Assembly: GCA_003024785.1 (NCBI GenBank)
Contig: PUQB01000606.1
Location: 62,001 to 126,000, forward strand
From: Selaginella tamariscina
Lineage: Eukaryota; Streptophyta; Lycopodiopsida; Selaginellales; Selaginellaceae
Direction: 5' to 3'
DNA: 64,000 nucleotides
The position numbers and the translations under genes were made by a program. This document shows, one piece after another, positions 12,310 to 22,706 of this stretch (within the stretch, counting starts at the first letter, position 1; the number at the start of each line of letters is the position of its first letter). The notes beneath the pieces are model-generated. The model saw nothing but the letters and a program-made list of their open reading frames with translations, was not told the DNA's origin and made no database searches.

Positions 12310-12760
12310 CAAGCAGATGTAACCAAGAATTTCCAGCTTTTTGGTTGGGCTGATGCAGATTATGCTGGGGATATAGATAATAGGAGGTCCACTTCTGGAT
12401 ATTGCTTTTCAATGGGAAGTGCGGTGGTTGCATGGTGCAGTAAGAGACAGTTAGTTATTGCACTTTCAAGCACAGAAGCTGAGTATTTGGCTTTGACATT
12501 ATCTACACAGGAGGCCATTTGGTTACGAGACTTGCTAGTTGGCCTTAATATCTCACAAGTGGCTCCTACTTTGATCTATTTAGACAACAAGAGTGCTATT
12601 GCATTGTCATTGAATCCTAGGTTTCACGCTCGTACTAAGCACATACAGATCAAGTACCATTTTATTAGAGAGCAAGTTTCAGCACAAGTTTTGGCACTCG
12701 AGTACTTACCCACAATAGAATAGGTGGCTGATATATTTACCAAGCCTTTGCCACCAGTTT
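12310..12760 (+). pseudogene. Copia RNase H remnant
   Basis: The segment encodes 'SSTEAEYLALTLSTQEAIWL' and 'YLDNKSAIALSLNPRFHART', then 'KHIQIKYHFIREQV', the standard C-terminal RNase H of copia. After a stop at 12721 the same frame continues with VADIFTKPLPP, the usual end of the polyprotein. Confidence 0.92.
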
Positions 12761-12850
12761 CCTTTCTCAACCATCGGGCTGGCTTGGGCCTTACCAGGAT
12801 TTCAGATGTTCAATTTGGAAGTGATACTCTAGGCTAACATCGAGGGGGAG

Positions 12851-13043
12851 TGTTTGAGTACACTGTCCACCTGGCAGAATATGCTGTTCAACCTGGCAGC
12901 CAACATGGCGAGGAGGTGCAAATTATGTTAAGTGTAGGTTTCTTAGTTTTTTCTTTTACACATACTACTGTCCTGTATCATCTGTGATCGGACTATTTCA
13001 TATGTGAATAAAAGTGTGGGGCCTCGAGCCCAGCTTATCAACA
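12851..13043 (+). repeat. Copia 3' LTR
   Basis: It starts TGTTTGAGTAC after the polypurine tract at 12841-12850 and ends ATCAACA. The TGTCC target duplication follows. Confidence 0.93.
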
Positions 13044-13570
13044 TGTCCGGCATGGGGTCCGGGTGCTCGAGGGTGGGACGGGCAGGTTCGTTTGCACGGA
13101 GACACGTCCTGTCCGGATTGGGAATGCGTATCTCCTCTCCCCGGGAAACCCGCACTATGTTCTCATAAACTGCACTTCCATCGAACATTGAGTGGTTCGC
13201 CAATATTCCAAATACAAATCCTCCACATGCGAACCTTTTGTTACCTGTAGGGAAAAATTCGATTAAGTATATATAAGGGAGCAAGAGAGATTGTTATATG
13301 TGAGCGAGAGAGAGAGTCTTTCTGGAGTTGGCCGAGCTCCTCGAGGGTGTTCTCACAGCTTGCACCGGCGAATAAGACGCCCTCGTTGTTGTAGTCGAGC
13401 TCGATCCAATGCACCAACACCTTCCGGAGCGCCTCACGTATGACATCGACCACGTTCCCGGGGATTCCCGGATCACCTACCTTGTAGAGAAACAGCATCT
13501 CTACCGGATAGCATACTTGCTGCTCCAGGTTGTGGAGTCTCCCTCTCTCTCTCCACTTCCTATCTAACGA
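13044..13570 (-). pseudogene. BAHD acyltransferase pseudogene, 5' part
   Basis: This is the N-terminal half of the same BAHD gene. The minus strand from about 13560 reads 'GRLHNLEQQVCYPVEMLFLY', then 'VVDVIREALRKVLVHW', 'YNNEGVLFAGASCENTLEEL', a pyrimidine-rich intron-like end (acceptor CAG before 13244), then 'KRFACGGFVFGILANHSMFD'. HSMFD is the HxxxD catalytic motif (His as general base), so the active-site motif survives. The usual stretch of some tens of residues between 'NTLEEL' and 'RFACGGF' is missing or eroded, and the residues before 'GRLHN' do not look like a normal BAHD N-terminus. An ATG at 13597-13599 lies in another frame. The copia insertion cuts the gene at 13044. Confidence 0.83.
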
Positions 13571-13784
13571 AACCGGCTCATGTTTATCTTCACAGCCATT
13601 TTCGAAAACAAAGAAGATTTGTGTGATAATATTTCACCTCTCCTGACAGACACCCAGCAAAACATCCACAATACACAAAGAAAACACACCAGAGAAACAG
13701 ATATATAGTATCTGTCAATATATGATGTATTCACACAGATGCTTAAAACCTCACAATGACATGTATACACACCACGCACGTTAC
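13571..13784. other. Junction between RPB9-like exon 3 and BAHD pseudogene
   Basis: This segment holds the start of the RPB9 intron (donor GT at 13784-13783) and runs into the degraded 5' end of the BAHD gene. I see no convincing promoter, and no clear RPB9 exon 4. Confidence 0.5.
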
Positions 13785-13926
13785 CTTGAAGAATTTGGCT
13801 TCCTTGTGGCCACAGCTGGGACAGCATGCGTTACGGGTGCGTGGGAGAATCGGGTCCACTGTCATGTCATTGCCCTTGTCAAGCACCTTCTCATAAGTCA
13901 CATTGCTTTGTGCCGGCTCCTGTTCA

Positions 13927-13978
<52 letters not shown>

Positions 13979-14318
13979 ATGCAAGAAATGCGTATGAGTG
14001 TGTAAAATGTGAATAATATATTGAATCAATGAACGATTAAAAAAAAACCCACTGGCAAACCCCAATAAAATGCTTATTGGTGAGTGCGTGCGTGCGTACG
14101 TGCGTGTGTGTGCAACCCATTATTTGTCGAGTAATTTGTTTAATAAGTACCTGGTAAGGGCATTCATGGCAGGCCCAAAGGAGGGTTTTGTTTGCAATGT
14201 CTTCCCTCGGATACAGCAGACTATCGCTATGTAAAATAGAGATAGATTTAGCGTGTCTGTGTGTGTGAAAGAGAATGTGTCTATTTTACCAATTGATGCA
14301 GAACTTGTTGACGCTCAT
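13785..14318 (-). CDS. RPB9-like: RNA polymerase II subunit RPB9-like, exons 1-3, C-terminal part not found
   Basis: The predicted product resembles the small zinc-ribbon subunit of RNA polymerase II. Exon 1 (14318-14290) reads MSVNKFCINC with the last Cys codon split; exon 2 (14226-14151) continues DSLLYPREDIANKTLLWACH and ECPYQ; exon 3 (13919-13785) contains 'VDPILPRTRNACCPSCGHKE' and ends AKFFK. All four inner junctions have GT/AG ends and the phases agree. The first zinc ribbon (CINC and CHEC) and the first Cys pair of the second ribbon (CPSC) are present. The expected last exon with 'FFVCC..P.CG..W' was not convincingly found before the BAHD pseudogene on the same strand; a frame near 13680 has FFVYC but nothing else fits. 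So this may be a truncated gene fragment. Confidence 0.8.
13927..13980. repeat. Microsatellite (AT)n-(GTAT)n
   Basis: A perfect AT run passes into a GTAT tetranucleotide run. It lies in the intron between RPB9-like exons 2 and 3. Confidence 0.95.
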
Positions 14319-14355
14319 CCTTCCTCCTCTCCCAAAACCCTCAACCCTGTTATGC

Positions 14356-14364
14356 AAACCCTAA
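14356..14364 (-). promoter_or_regulatory. Telobox upstream of the RPB9-like start
   Basis: AAACCCTAA on the plus strand (TTAGGGTTT in gene orientation) lies about 40 bp upstream of the ATG. Teloboxes are common in 5' regions of plant housekeeping and translation-related genes. The match is exact but short. Confidence 0.5.
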
Positions 14365-14439
14365 GATACTTAACCACATCAGATGAAATGTAAATAGACA
14401 AACCACATATATACTCTCGCTCGCACAGGCACGCACCAT

Positions 14440-14525
14440 GAAAGAAACACACACGCACACACACACAATATATAAATATACATACATACATACATACATA
14501 CAGATAGATAGATAGATATAGACAG
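14440..14525. repeat. Compound microsatellite (CA)n-(CATA)n-(GATA)n
   Basis: Consecutive CA, CATA and GATA repeats lie upstream of the RPB9-like gene. Confidence 0.93.
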
Positions 14526-14769
14526 TGATTAAATCCGTAATCGAAAAATGCTATGGAAATGTTTAATTACTAATTTAATTATTAATTTAATTTAATTAAA
14601 TCTGTAACATTGTTTACTACGGCATATATCACTGAATATAGATAATACATACTACATACATACATATTACACACACACAGATATATATTATAAATGATGT
14701 GTATCAATTAAGCTTAACGCGACTAAAGTAAAGACCTGATTAGTAATCGTAATCACAAACGGAATAAAT

Positions 14770-17700
14770 AGTTAATAATACATTATTCTTAGTGAAGTTC
14801 AATTTAAATGCGTGTAAAAAATTTGAATTAAATTTAATTGTCTTTCATATATGTTCAAATTATTAGTTTTCATTTTTAAGTAAATTTTACTTTTAAAACA
14901 ATAGTTTACTCCCATAGTTGTTAATACATGTTAAGTTGTTTACCCTTCAACTCCACACACACACACAAACACACATACAAGAGAGAGCATAGACATACAC
15001 ACACATATAGGCAGATTATAGAATTTAAATTTTCTCATATTTAATTACCTTTTATTATGAATTTCATTAATCAGCAGCAAAGTTAATTATTCAGACTTTT
15101 CGTAATTTAATTTATACTTCAAATGCATTTATTTACATTATGTAACTCAACACTGTTATAATTCATAGTAATATATATATAAACTTTTAATTTTAATAAT
15201 TATTATAAATTTTATAAATAAATATTTGTAATGTGCTTTTTTAATTAACTATATTATATTTATATATGGTTAACTGATTATGTTTTAGAGTTGATATTTT
15301 TTTTTCTGGAGTTATATTTAGGGTAAGTAAAAGTATAATTCAAGTACCCTTTAGACAGTTTAATGTTATATATACATATATTATGATATATTCAATTGTA
15401 GCACATATATAACCACAATTTATTTTTACTTTTATACCTTGAAATTATGCTCAAAAAATAATATAAATGGATTAAAAATTAAAAAAAATTATAGTTATAG
15501 TTATAAAGTTTTTATTATTTAACTTATTGTACTATTATTTTATTATTATAAGATAATAAAAGAATATAATAATAAACTCTACTACCCTAACGTAAATTAA
15601 TTATATATTCCATAACAAGAGTGTTAGATTGAATTTGTTTCATCTTTTGATTTATTTAATATATCAAATTAATTCAATAAACTTATTTTTAATAAGAGAT
15701 TTATATTTAACTTATTAGCAATCTCTTATATGCTAAGATAAAGCAACCAAAATAAAATAATAATTTTATTAATATAATACATTGTCAAACCAGAATAAAT
15801 TATTAAAAATATTTTAATAGCTCTTAAGAAATAAAAACTTATAAAAATATTCTACTTTATTAAGGAATATTCGCTTTCTAAATCCCCATATTCGTTAGCA
15901 CAATAGCGCATAAGGGCAAGGATCTAGGAGAGGCATATATTGATGTATACTTTGGTCACCTGACTTAGAACCTCCACAGAAGGACATTGCGATCATTGAT
16001 TTTTGATTTGCACAAAGCTTAGGTGCATGCGTGCGTGCGTGTGTGTGCCAGGTACGCTTTCACCAGTAGTTATCACCTTTGTAGTGTCATGTACGTATAT
16101 ATCTCATATGTGTGTATATGCCATATATAAACAAACATACAGCTGAGAACATTTATGAATTCGTGTGGGATATGGTAAATATATATATATACTTAAAAGA
16201 GTTTACAATATAACTATAAGATGTCTATTTCAAGAAATTCTAAACTGTCACAGTTATGATTTATCATAATAAAATCGAATAAATGTAATGCACTAATAGA
16301 TTTACTTGGAAAGATTAAAAAATAAATTATATTAATAATATCTTATGTTTAAGGTAATTGATATGTATTATATTTCATTGGATCTTATATATTTAATTTC
16401 AACTTTAAATCTTATTTATAAAATAATAACCATAAAAAATAATATATTAGTAATATGGGCTAAATATATCTTAAAGTTATGTAATGCGTAAAATTTGTTT
16501 TTAATATAAATTTTATTGAAGAAATAATACCTGACAAAATTTAAATAAATTAATAATATCTTCTGTTAAATTTAAATACTAATTATGAAATATATTTTAA
16601 TTAAATGGTCTAAATCTATTTGACACTGACCATTAAATACCTGATTAAGAAATATAAAAGGAGAAGAAAAAGAAAAAATCATTTAACGTAAATAATAATT
16701 AATAATACATTATTCTAGTATATGCCAAGTGAAGTATAATTTCAATGTGTAGTAAAAAAAATTTAATCAAAATTGTCTTTCATATTAATTTTCATTTTTT
16801 AGTGAATTTTACTTTTAATAAAGAAGTTTACTCCCATAGTTGTTAATGCATGTTAAGTTGTCCACACACACACACACACACACACAAATTAATTTTCTCA
16901 TAATTTAATTGAGACCATGAGAAAATGGTTTAAGGATAAACAGACCCACAGTAAGAATTCAAAGACTTTACAACCTTTTATGTTTGTTTATAATTCATAC
17001 ATATTGTAATATAATATAGACTTTTAATATTTAATAATTAAATAAATATCGTAAATAAACGAATATTTATAATTAAGTGATATTAACATTTAAGATTTGT
17101 CGTTAATAAAAGTTAAATCAAATGAAATATAACCAGAAATACAAATATTAATTAATTTGTATATTCTAATATTAAAATATTCTACTTTATTAAGGAATAT
17201 TCGCTCTCTAAAATCCTATATTCATTAAGGCACTAACAGAGTCACCTGACTTATAACCTCCACTTAACAAGTGACAGGAGAACATTGCAGGTCGATCTTA
17301 TTTTGTTAACGTTGTGTTTGATTTGTCGCAGCTTAAGTGTGTGTGTGCGTGTGTGTGTGCCACTAGCATACAGCTAAGAACGTGATCATATATATTTATG
17401 AATTCGTGTGGGATATGGTAAAAATATATACTTAATAAGTTCACAGTTATGATTTACTTAAAAGATATATAGTAATAGTATCTTATATGTGTAAGGTAAT
17501 CGATCGTGTATTGTATTCTGAAAATATATTTAATTGGATCTTAAATATTTATTTCAACTTTAAATCTTATTGATACCTATAAAATATATATATTAGTAAT
17601 ATGAGGTAAGAGAACTTAAAGTTATGTGATGCTTAAAATTTGTTTTCAACTTTAAATTTATTGAAGAAATAATAACTAAAAAATTTAAATATATTAACGA

Positions 17701-19490
17701 TATTTTCTGTTTAGCTGTAAATGCTAATTATGAAATATATTTTAATTAGACAATTAAAAGAAAATCATAAAGGGAGAAGAAAAAGAAAGTTACATAATAA
17801 TTAATAATACATATTCTAGTATATGCCAGGTGAAGTATAATTTCAATGCGTGGTAAAAATTAATTAACTAAAATTGTCTTTCATATACGATTCAAATTAT
17901 TAATTTTCATATTTAAGTAAATATTACTCTTAATACTCCATTTCTGATTATATTTTATTATATGATTTAACTTTTATTGATGATAAATCTTAATTTTTAA
18001 TATCACTTAATTAGAAATATTTTTTTAGTTATAGTATTTATTAAATATTAAATTTTTAATCATATTATAAGATTTACAGTTTCTCATGGTCTCAATTATT
18101 CTACTTTATTAAGAAATATTCGCTTTGTTAACGTGCGTGCGTGCGTGTGTGTATATGTGCTTATAGGTATACAGTATATATCTATTTTTCTCTTTTGTTA
18201 TAAATATTCATTCTTAATAGCCATAATAAAAAGATATCTATTTGATCTATCGAACAACACAATGTGGTGCATTAAAATTTTAAATAAAAGTTAAATCAAA
18301 TGAAATATAACCAGAAATACAAATAACTTTATTAAGGAATATTCGCTCTCTAAAATTCCATATTCATTAAGTTCTAATGATTTATGTCTCAAGCAAAGTA
18401 ATAAGTGACAGGAGGACATTGCAGGTCGATTTTATTTTGTTAACGTTGTGTTTGATTTGTCGCAGTTTAGGTGTGTGCGTGCGTGTGTGTGCCACCAGCA
18501 TACAGCTAAGAACGTGATCATATATATTTATGAATTCGTGTGGGATATGGTAAAAATATATACTTAAAGAGTTTATATTTATACAAAGGTTAATAGCCAT
18601 AATAAAACATAACTACAAGATACCTATTTCAAGAAATTCTAAATTGTCTTTTAAGTTCACAGTTATGATTTACTTAAAAGATTAAAAATAAAATATAATA
18701 ATAGTATCTTATATGTTTAAGGTAATCGATCGTGTATTGTATTCTGAAAATATATTTAATTGGATCCTAAATATTTATTTCAACTTTAAATCTTATTGAT
18801 ACCTATAAAATATATATATTAGTAATATGAGGTAAGAGAACTTAAAGTTATGTGATGCTTAAAATTTGTTTTCAACTTTAAATTTATTGAAGAAATAATA
18901 AGTAAAAAATTTAAATATATTAACGATATTTTCTGTTTAGCTGTAAATGCTAATTATGAAATATATTTTAATTAAACGATTAAAAGAAATTGTAATCATA
19001 AAGGGAGAAGAAAAAGAAAGTTACATAATAATTAATAATACATATTCTAGTATATGCCAGGTGAAGTATAATTTCAATGCGTGGTAAAAATTAATTAACT
19101 AAAAATACGATTCAAATTATTAATTTTCATATTTTAAGTAAATATTAATAAAGAAGTTTACTCCATTTCTGGTTATATTTTATTATATGATTTAACTTTT
19201 ATTGATGATAAATCTTAATTGTTAATATCACTTAATTAGAAATATTTGTTTAGTTATAGTATTTATTAAATATTAAATTTTTTAATCATATTATAAGATT
19301 TACAGTTTCTCATGGTCTCAATTATTCTACTTTATTAAGAAATATTCGCTTTGTTAACGTGCGTGCGTGCGTGTGTGTGTATGTAGTAAATATATATACT
19401 TATAGGGTATACAGTATATCTATTTTTTTCTTTTGTTATAAATATTCATTCTTAATAGCAAGATATCTATTTCAAGAAATTCTAATCTAT
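14770..19490. repeat. Long-period tandem array, about 1.1-1.3 kb units
   Basis: Ordered landmarks recur. 'ctactttattaaggaatatt' (or close variants) is at about 15850, 17180, 18098, 18327 and 19325. 'aattcgtgtgggatatggta' is at about 16158, 17401 and 18533. 'agtatatgcca.gtgaag' is at about 16717, 17818 and 19049. Spacings are roughly 1.1-1.3 kb, with a more diverged leading unit whose landmark near 14779 matches 16700. Units contain (GC)GTGC microsatellite runs and no ORF of note. Later copies are more alike than the first, consistent with stepwise unequal exchange. Confidence 0.85.
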
Positions 19491-20160
19491 CGAACAAATG
19501 TGCGTATGCTCTGGGATTTGATCGAAAACAAGCTCGGCCTCGACGCTTGGGCACAGGCAGAAAGCATAGCATTCCAGGCGAAAATGCTCCATTCCGGCAT
19601 TCTGTGGAAGTACTTCCTTGCTTTTTGTAAGTCTCCATTTCGCGCATACGCGGACAGTACAGTGATGTTCTTTTCCGGGATCAGACTTTGCTTTATTCAG
19701 CATCCCATTCTCTGCATACGCACATAACATCGTGGTGCATAGCACCACATTGTGTTGTTCGATCGTCCTCCGCTTGCCGCAGACGAGCATTGCGTTCCAT
19801 TTCCGCTCCTGCATCTGATCAAAGACATGCTTCCCTTTCATGACTTGTCCATTAGCTCTACATCGTAAGCATGAGACAAGGTTCCATTCCGGAACGGAAT
19901 GAAAGAAGGCTTCAGCCTTATGCACATGCCCTGCTTGGGCAAATGCCGAGAGCATAGAGTTCCACGAGAATATGTTCCATTAGAACACGGATCGGACCTT
20001 TCCTTGTCGGGAAAACGCAGATAACATAACAGTCAACGACATTAAGTTCCACTCCACTCATTTTGGATATGCACATTATATGAGACAATATTGCGTTCCG
20101 GCATGGAATCGAAAACCCACTTGGCTTCTTTCGAGAGCATGGCATTCCATGAGAGATGCT
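19482..20160 (-). pseudogene. PPR (pentatricopeptide repeat) protein pseudogene
   Basis: The minus strand shows recurring PPR repeat phrases in shifting frames: 'LSWNAML' then 'KWVFDSMPERNIVSYN' (about 20160-20085), 'MLSAFAQAGHVHKAEAFFHS', 'HVFDQMQERKWNAML', 'CTTMLCAYAENGMLNKAK', and 'ELVFDQIPEH'. PPR proteins are helical-repeat RNA-binding proteins of mitochondria and plastids; the MPERN...SWNAML spacing suggests the PLS class. Stops and frameshifts break the gene, and no transit peptide or C-terminal E/DYW region is recognisable. It directly abuts the end of the long-period tandem array. Confidence 0.8.
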
Positions 20161-20507
20161 TAAACCACGCTCATATTAACTCCGAACTGTTACGTAGATA
20201 TCAAAATAAATTTAAAAAGAAGAGCTTACTTGACATTTTCATGAGCCAGCTACACCGACCGTCCCAAGCTGATAGATGTCTTTTAAACTGCTAAGTTCCA
20301 GGTAAAACTTGAAATCTCGTTCTGTAGATTTTAGTTTCTGATGCATAATAGAGATTTAACACACAAACACACAGGATCTATTCATGAACCGAATCACTTT
20401 ACTTGAGAAGCGACTCTAAGCTGCTTCCTCCTCATCATTCGTGTAAGCAAGTGGAAGCATACGTTTAACAACGGCCCTTTCCAGCTCAGAGGAACCCTTC
20501 AAGACGT
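20161..20507. other. Spacer between PPR pseudogene and Crinkler-like gene
   Basis: No coding signal is apparent. It would contain the 3' flank of the minus-strand gene ending at 20508; I see no clear polyadenylation signal. Confidence 0.5.
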
Positions 20508-22706
20508 CTACATGAGTTGAGGCAAGCGCTTCAGCCGAGTCACCAACCCCTCCCCGAGGAAGCGGAGAGCAAAGTCCAACCCATGCACAACCACCACTGT
20601 CCCTCTTACCTCCACCATGCTTTCACGAGATCCAATCTGGAACAGCACACTAGCCGCCTGGTGGAACCTGTCATCTGCATTGAGCATCTCGGCTGCTTTG
20701 GTGACACATTCATCATTCTTCCTGTTCTTCACTTGGCCAGGCAAGCTCATCTGAACCGTATACTCCGTGTCGTAAATCCTACGCTTCTTCACCTCTCGTG
20801 GGGGATTGATCCTCGTCGGGGTTGAGCCTGAGATAGAAGGCTTGCCGGGCAAGCACAAGTCCACCACCGTCTCATTTCTCCTGTTCACCATGGCAGCACA
20901 CCTGTCAAAATACTCGTCCAGCTTCTTGGACGTGGGTGGCAGCGTGGTCGGCAAAAAGCAGTTGAAGAACAGCTCCACGTCCAGGCTGCAGCAGTTGTCC
21001 TCGAGCTCCCTCACGATCTCAACTCCAAACAATTTGGACAAGAAGTCCTTCATGCTGACAGGCTTGATGTAGTTATTGTCCTTGGTCAGCTGATGCATTG
21101 CCAAGACAAGTACAATCCGGGCAACCATCTCTCCTCGTACGCCCTCCAGCACCAACCCGTCCACACAGACTCCAATCAACTCTTGCAGGAAGTCATCGAG
21201 GTAAGAATCATTGTCCCAGTGGAGGAGCTGCGCAGCAGCAGCAGCGAGTGCCGGTTCCGCTGCAGCCACCGTGAAAACCCGCTTCCTGTCGGGTGAAATC
21301 CTGATGATAGACCTCATGTGTCGGGCTGCCAGCTCCTGCGGAAGTGTCCCCCAGGCTACCACATCCACTCCAATGAGTGCCGCAAAAACTGACACTGCAA
21401 CATGCCTTGTCACCCATACTCCATCAAGCAGCTCCTTCCTGGGCACCATCTTTACTTCTCCACCAAGCAGCTTCTTCCTGGCCAAGTTGATAGTGGCCGT
21501 AACCTTGTCCGCAGATTCGACAGAATCATAATATGCCGCCCACAACGGCCTGCCATATCGCAAAACCCGCGCTGCCCTGTCGCCACTGCTGCTCCCATTG
21601 CCCCTGTTGACCAGAATGTCACTTTCTCCAATGAGGCATATAGGGTCGAAGAGCTTGTTCATCTGGCTAAGGTTCCGCACTCGAGCACTGGGGTCTCCAT
21701 CATACGAGCTTGCCAAATCGGCAACCTTCTTGTCCGTCCCAAGCACCATACTCATAAACTTGCCCGTGGCAGTAGCAGGAACGTACGTGAGAGCCCTGCG
21801 AAATCTTGAGAATGCCCGACTCTTGAGCTCCCCAGCCTCGTCCACGCACAGGAGAACCATCTTTCCTTTTGGAACCTTGTCAAGCTCCTCCTTATACTTT
21901 CCTCCATACCAGCTTGCACATTTGCCGTAGTACTTGGTCAAGATTGCGTCGGTGGCCACCTTCAAATCGCATGGCTCAGGTGCACCCGCAGCAACCTCGT
22001 CCTTCAGCCGCAAGTACTCTCTGTGAATGTCGCCACACAAGCCTCCAGATTCTTGCCGATCTCTCCATTCTCTGGGAGAGTACCCACTGCTGTTCAAGGT
22101 AGACAATGCGGCCAGCACTAGAGCCACAATATCGGACTCGCTGCTCCAATCGCTCTCAATGATGTCGGCCAGCCACTCCGTCCGCCCAGGATGGCCAGAT
22201 TGCTTCGATCCCATGCACGAAATGTAGACCACGAAGATACCATGAGACCAAAGCTCGTTAATCAGCCTGGACTTGCCCCATCCACTGCTCTGAACCAAAG
22301 CGAACAGCGGAGCGTACCATTCCTCTGGTTTCCACACGCGGGCATAATCTTGGAGTGTTCCTACGAAATACCTGCTCACCGGGTCCGACCAAACGAATGG
22401 AATTCGCCAAGCCCTTCTTGCTGCTTCCGCATCGACCGCTGCCAAAATTCTAGAGGGCTCCTCCTCAGGCCCGACTAAATTCTCCGACGGAGCGACGAAC
22501 TGCCGAAACTGTTCCCGAGTAGTGCAGGCCATCAGCTGCGTTGCAAAGCTAGCCTCTTCGAAGCGGCCTGATCTTGCGAATGCAGCTTGCCACCGCGGCC
22601 CCAAATTCCAAAAGACAGCCACGTCCGCGGCAAAATCTTCACTGTTGCCGAGCCCCAACAGATACTGCTTCATTCGTTGCGGCATTGGCGCATCGCCTTG
22701 CGCCAT
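20508..22706 (-). CDS. Crinkler-type (CRN/RHS-like) P-loop NTPase, 732 aa, intronless
   Basis: This is a single uninterrupted 732-codon frame from the ATG at 22706, clearly GC-richer than its flanks. Residues 139-147 (QSSGWGKSR) form a Walker A-like loop. Residues 283-294 (MVLLCVDEAGEL) look like Walker B with a DE pair, and VLGTDKKVADLA (321-332) sits at the sensor-1 position. 'YGRPLW' (384-389), 'ISPDRKRVFTVAAAEPALAA' (470-489) and 'RGEMVARIVLVLA' (524-536) match, from memory, the conserved downstream blocks of the large ATPase family of fungi and oomycetes related to Crinkler effectors. No signal peptide or LxLFLAK-like leader is seen. The start is supported by an open frame and no closer competing ATG. 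Intronless structure and base composition suggest horizontal transfer, a retrocopy or a transposon gene. Family assignment is moderate; cellular role unknown. Confidence 0.75.
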   Translation of the reverse strand: MAQGDAPMPQRMKQYLLGLGNSEDFAADVAVFWNLGPRWQAAFARSGRFEEASFATQLMACTTREQFRQFVAPSENLVGPEEEPSRILAAVDAEAARRAWRIPFVWSDPVSRYFVGTLQDYARVWKPEEWYAPLFALVQSSGWGKSRLINELWSHGIFVVYISCMGSKQSGHPGRTEWLADIIESDWSSESDIVALVLAALSTLNSSGYSPREWRDRQESGGLCGDIHREYLRLKDEVAAGAPEPCDLKVATDAILTKYYGKCASWYGGKYKEELDKVPKGKMVLLCVDEAGELKSRAFSRFRRALTYVPATATGKFMSMVLGTDKKVADLASSYDGDPSARVRNLSQMNKLFDPICLIGESDILVNRGNGSSSGDRAARVLRYGRPLWAAYYDSVESADKVTATINLARKKLLGGEVKMVPRKELLDGVWVTRHVAVSVFAALIGVDVVAWGTLPQELAARHMRSIIRISPDRKRVFTVAAAEPALAAAAAQLLHWDNDSYLDDFLQELIGVCVDGLVLEGVRGEMVARIVLVLAMHQLTKDNNYIKPVSMKDFLSKLFGVEIVRELEDNCCSLDVELFFNCFLPTTLPPTSKKLDEYFDRCAAMVNRRNETVVDLCLPGKPSISGSTPTRINPPREVKKRRIYDTEYTVQMSLPGQVKNRKNDECVTKAAEMLNADDRFHQAASVLFQIGSRESMVEVRGTVVVVHGLDFALRFLGEGLVTRLKRLPQLM

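Larger units (their letters stand above)
8140..13043 (+). mobile_element. Ty1/copia LTR retrotransposon, full length, decayed
   Basis: The element has TG...CA LTRs at 8140-8345 and 12851-13043 and is flanked by a 5-bp target duplication TGTCC (8135-8139 and 13044-13048). A primer-binding-like stretch resembling the initiator-Met tRNA complement follows the 5' LTR, and a purine tract (CGAGGGGGAG) precedes the 3' LTR. Internal order is gag with zinc knuckle, protease, integrase, reverse transcriptase and RNase H, which is the copia order. Stops and frameshifts are frequent and the LTRs differ by substitutions and indels, so it is not recent. It lies in the BAHD gene in opposite orientation. Confidence 0.95.

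Noticed and set aside
13677-13700. RPB9 exon 4 candidate with FFVYC
   Set aside because: Only a few residues fit; the expected second Cys pair and the preceding ARGEEGM-like block are absent and no good acceptor precedes it.
21402-21809. 135-codon plus-strand frame (and neighbours) opposite the Crinkler-like gene
   Set aside because: Shadow frames of a GC-rich coding strand; no domain, no motif.
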